NCBI RefSeq assembly: GCF_003243465.1
Contig: NZ_QFQZ01000101.1
Coordinates: 1-13,843, forward strand
Direction: 5' to 3'
Source: Caulobacter segnis
GTDB lineage: Bacteria > Pseudomonadota > Alphaproteobacteria > Caulobacterales > Caulobacteraceae
Length of the DNA: 13,843 bases
In this document: positions 12,848-13,843 of the stretch, in pieces
Numbering within the stretch: position 1 is the stretch's first letter
How the letters are laid out: every line of letters starts with the position of its first letter
Position numbers and translations under genes: made by a program
Notes under the pieces: model-generated
Told to the model about the DNA's origin: nothing
Seen by the model: only the letters and a program-made list of their open reading frames with translations
The model's database searches: none

Positions 12848-13843
12848 TCAGTCCGGCGTGAAGAGATTACGGACGCCGTCCGGATGCGGCCCGACGGTCC
12901 CCATGCGGCCGACACCTTCACGAGCTTCCAGGTCTCGCAGCACGGCCGGATCGTCCGGGGTGTGGGCGACAAAACGACGATCCTGGTCATCTCGGCCGAT
13001 CACGATCCCCATGCGGACACCTTCCCGCCCATGGACCACCGTATAGGTCTCGATCCGGGCGCGTCCCTGCGGCTTCTCAACGATCTCGGGATGGGGCAAG
13101 GCGTCGATCTGAGCCTGAAGCACGGAGGGTGACTGTCGCTCCCAGCGCCCTTCGACAGGCCTGGTCGAATAGACACCCACCGACTGCTTGGTCAGGAACC
13201 ACCCATTGGCGGTCGACAGGCCATAGGCGCCGGGTCTTTCTCGCAGACGCGTCACCATTTCGGCGATCGCGTGGAGGGCGTAGTTGTTTCCGGGGCCGCC
13301 GAAGTACGGCAGTCCGCCGGTGACGGTGAGGCCGCGCGGGTCGTCCAGAGCCAGACCAAGCGCCTTGGCTCCGATGCGCACGGCCGATGGGAAGCAGGAA
13401 TAGAGGTCGATCAGCGACAGGTCCGCCGCCGTAATCCCCGCCATCTCGAAGGCGCGCTCGCCGGTCAGCCGCATCGCGGGACTGGAGTGGTAGTCCTGGC
13501 GCTCAAGCGGATACCAGAGATCCGAAGCATCCGCGCATCCATGCAGGAAGACCCACTTGTCCTCCGGTACGCCGAGCTCCCGCGCCTTGCGGACACTGGC
13601 GACCAAAACGGCGGCGGACTGATCCACCTCCATGATGGCGTTCAGGTACTTTGGATACGGAAAGCCGACCATCCGGTTGCGGTCGGTGACGGTGACCAGC
13701 TCTTCGGCCGAACGCTCGACCGGGAACCAGGCGTAGGGGTTCGCCGCGGCGACCTTGGTGAAAGGCGCGAAAAAGGCGACCAGCGCCGCCTGATGGTCTT
13801 CAATCGAGCGGCCGTCCCGAGCCCGCAGGGCGTTCTCGAACAG
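12848..13843 (-). CDS. Thiolase-like protein (annotated in relatives as acetyl-CoA acetyltransferase), 5' part outside the window
   Basis: The reading frame is open to the window edge, giving 331 visible C-terminal residues; the start is not present. The fold is thiolase/SCP-x-like. MVGFPYPKYLNAIMEVDQSA (visible residues 58-77) starts the second half, DLYSCFPSAVRIG follows near 146-158, GGLPYFGGPGNNYALHAI near 176-193 and NGWFLTKQSVGVYST near 213-227. The last ~70 residues (from about RARIETYTVVHGREG) look like the extra C-terminal domain of type 1 thiolase-like proteins. The usual thiolase GHPxG motif is replaced by GGPGNNY, and I see no C-terminal CxG catalytic cysteine, so true thiolase activity is doubtful. 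Acyl-CoA or lipid binding is an alternative. It is the upstream member of the run with the histidine phosphatase and nnr. Confidence 0.85.
   Translation of the reverse strand: MFENALRARDGRSIEDHQAALVAFFAPFTKVAAANPYAWFPVERSAEELVTVTDRNRMVGFPYPKYLNAIMEVDQSAAVLVASVRKARELGVPEDKWVFLHGCADASDLWYPLERQDYHSSPAMRLTGERAFEMAGITAADLSLIDLYSCFPSAVRIGAKALGLALDDPRGLTVTGGLPYFGGPGNNYALHAIAEMVTRLRERPGAYGLSTANGWFLTKQSVGVYSTRPVEGRWERQSPSVLQAQIDALPHPEIVEKPQGRARIETYTVVHGREGVRMGIVIGRDDQDRRFVAHTPDDPAVLRDLEAREGVGRMGTVGPHPDGVRNLFTPD

Noticed and set aside
12844..12990. N-terminal extension of the histidine phosphatase to 12990
   Set aside because: The extra 49 codons overlap the thiolase-like gene, lack family similarity and would move the RHG motif far from the N-terminus.

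Overview
The window is ordinary core chromosome of a high-GC alphaproteobacterium, almost certainly Caulobacter or a very close relative. The reasons are the gene order tig - clpP - cicA (opposite strand) - clpX - lon - hupB, which is the arrangement described for Caulobacter crescentus, and a Lon whose catalytic pair falls at Ser674/Lys717 of 799 residues. I cannot fix the species from sequence alone. There is no sign of phage, transposon, CRISPR or defence genes.

Layout, left to right. A tRNA-Asp (GTC) at the left edge is followed by a flavin-dependent luciferase-like monooxygenase (+). This meets a family-4 glycosyltransferase (-) tail to tail with an 11-base overlap. Then come tRNA-Val (TAC, -), hupB (-), lon (-), clpX (-), cicA (+), clpP (-), tig (-) and tRNA-Leu (TAG, -). 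The right end holds a minus-strand run of a thiolase-like protein (cut by the window edge), a histidine-phosphatase-family protein and the bifunctional NAD(P)H-hydrate repair enzyme Nnr. The spacings in this run (4 and 10 bases) indicate one operon.

The centre is a protein quality-control and DNA-architecture neighbourhood: trigger factor (ribosome-bound chaperone), ClpP peptidase with its ClpX unfoldase, Lon protease and the nucleoid protein HU. The order matches that of many proteobacteria, but the genes here look like separate transcription units. Good intrinsic terminators follow tig, clpX and tRNA-Leu. A bidirectional one sits between cicA and clpP, and a hairpin follows lon. Promoter-like sequences precede hupB, lon, clpP and tig. 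The lon, clpP and tig candidates share a CTTG -35 element, and lon and tig share ACATAA at the -10. Each of these three predicted transcripts would begin with a GC-rich hairpin within about 4-6 bases of the inferred start.

The most useful open points are that shared promoter/leader architecture, the true start of cicA, the divergent clpX/cicA control region and the catalytic status of the thiolase-like protein. I did not find a previously undescribed multi-gene system here.
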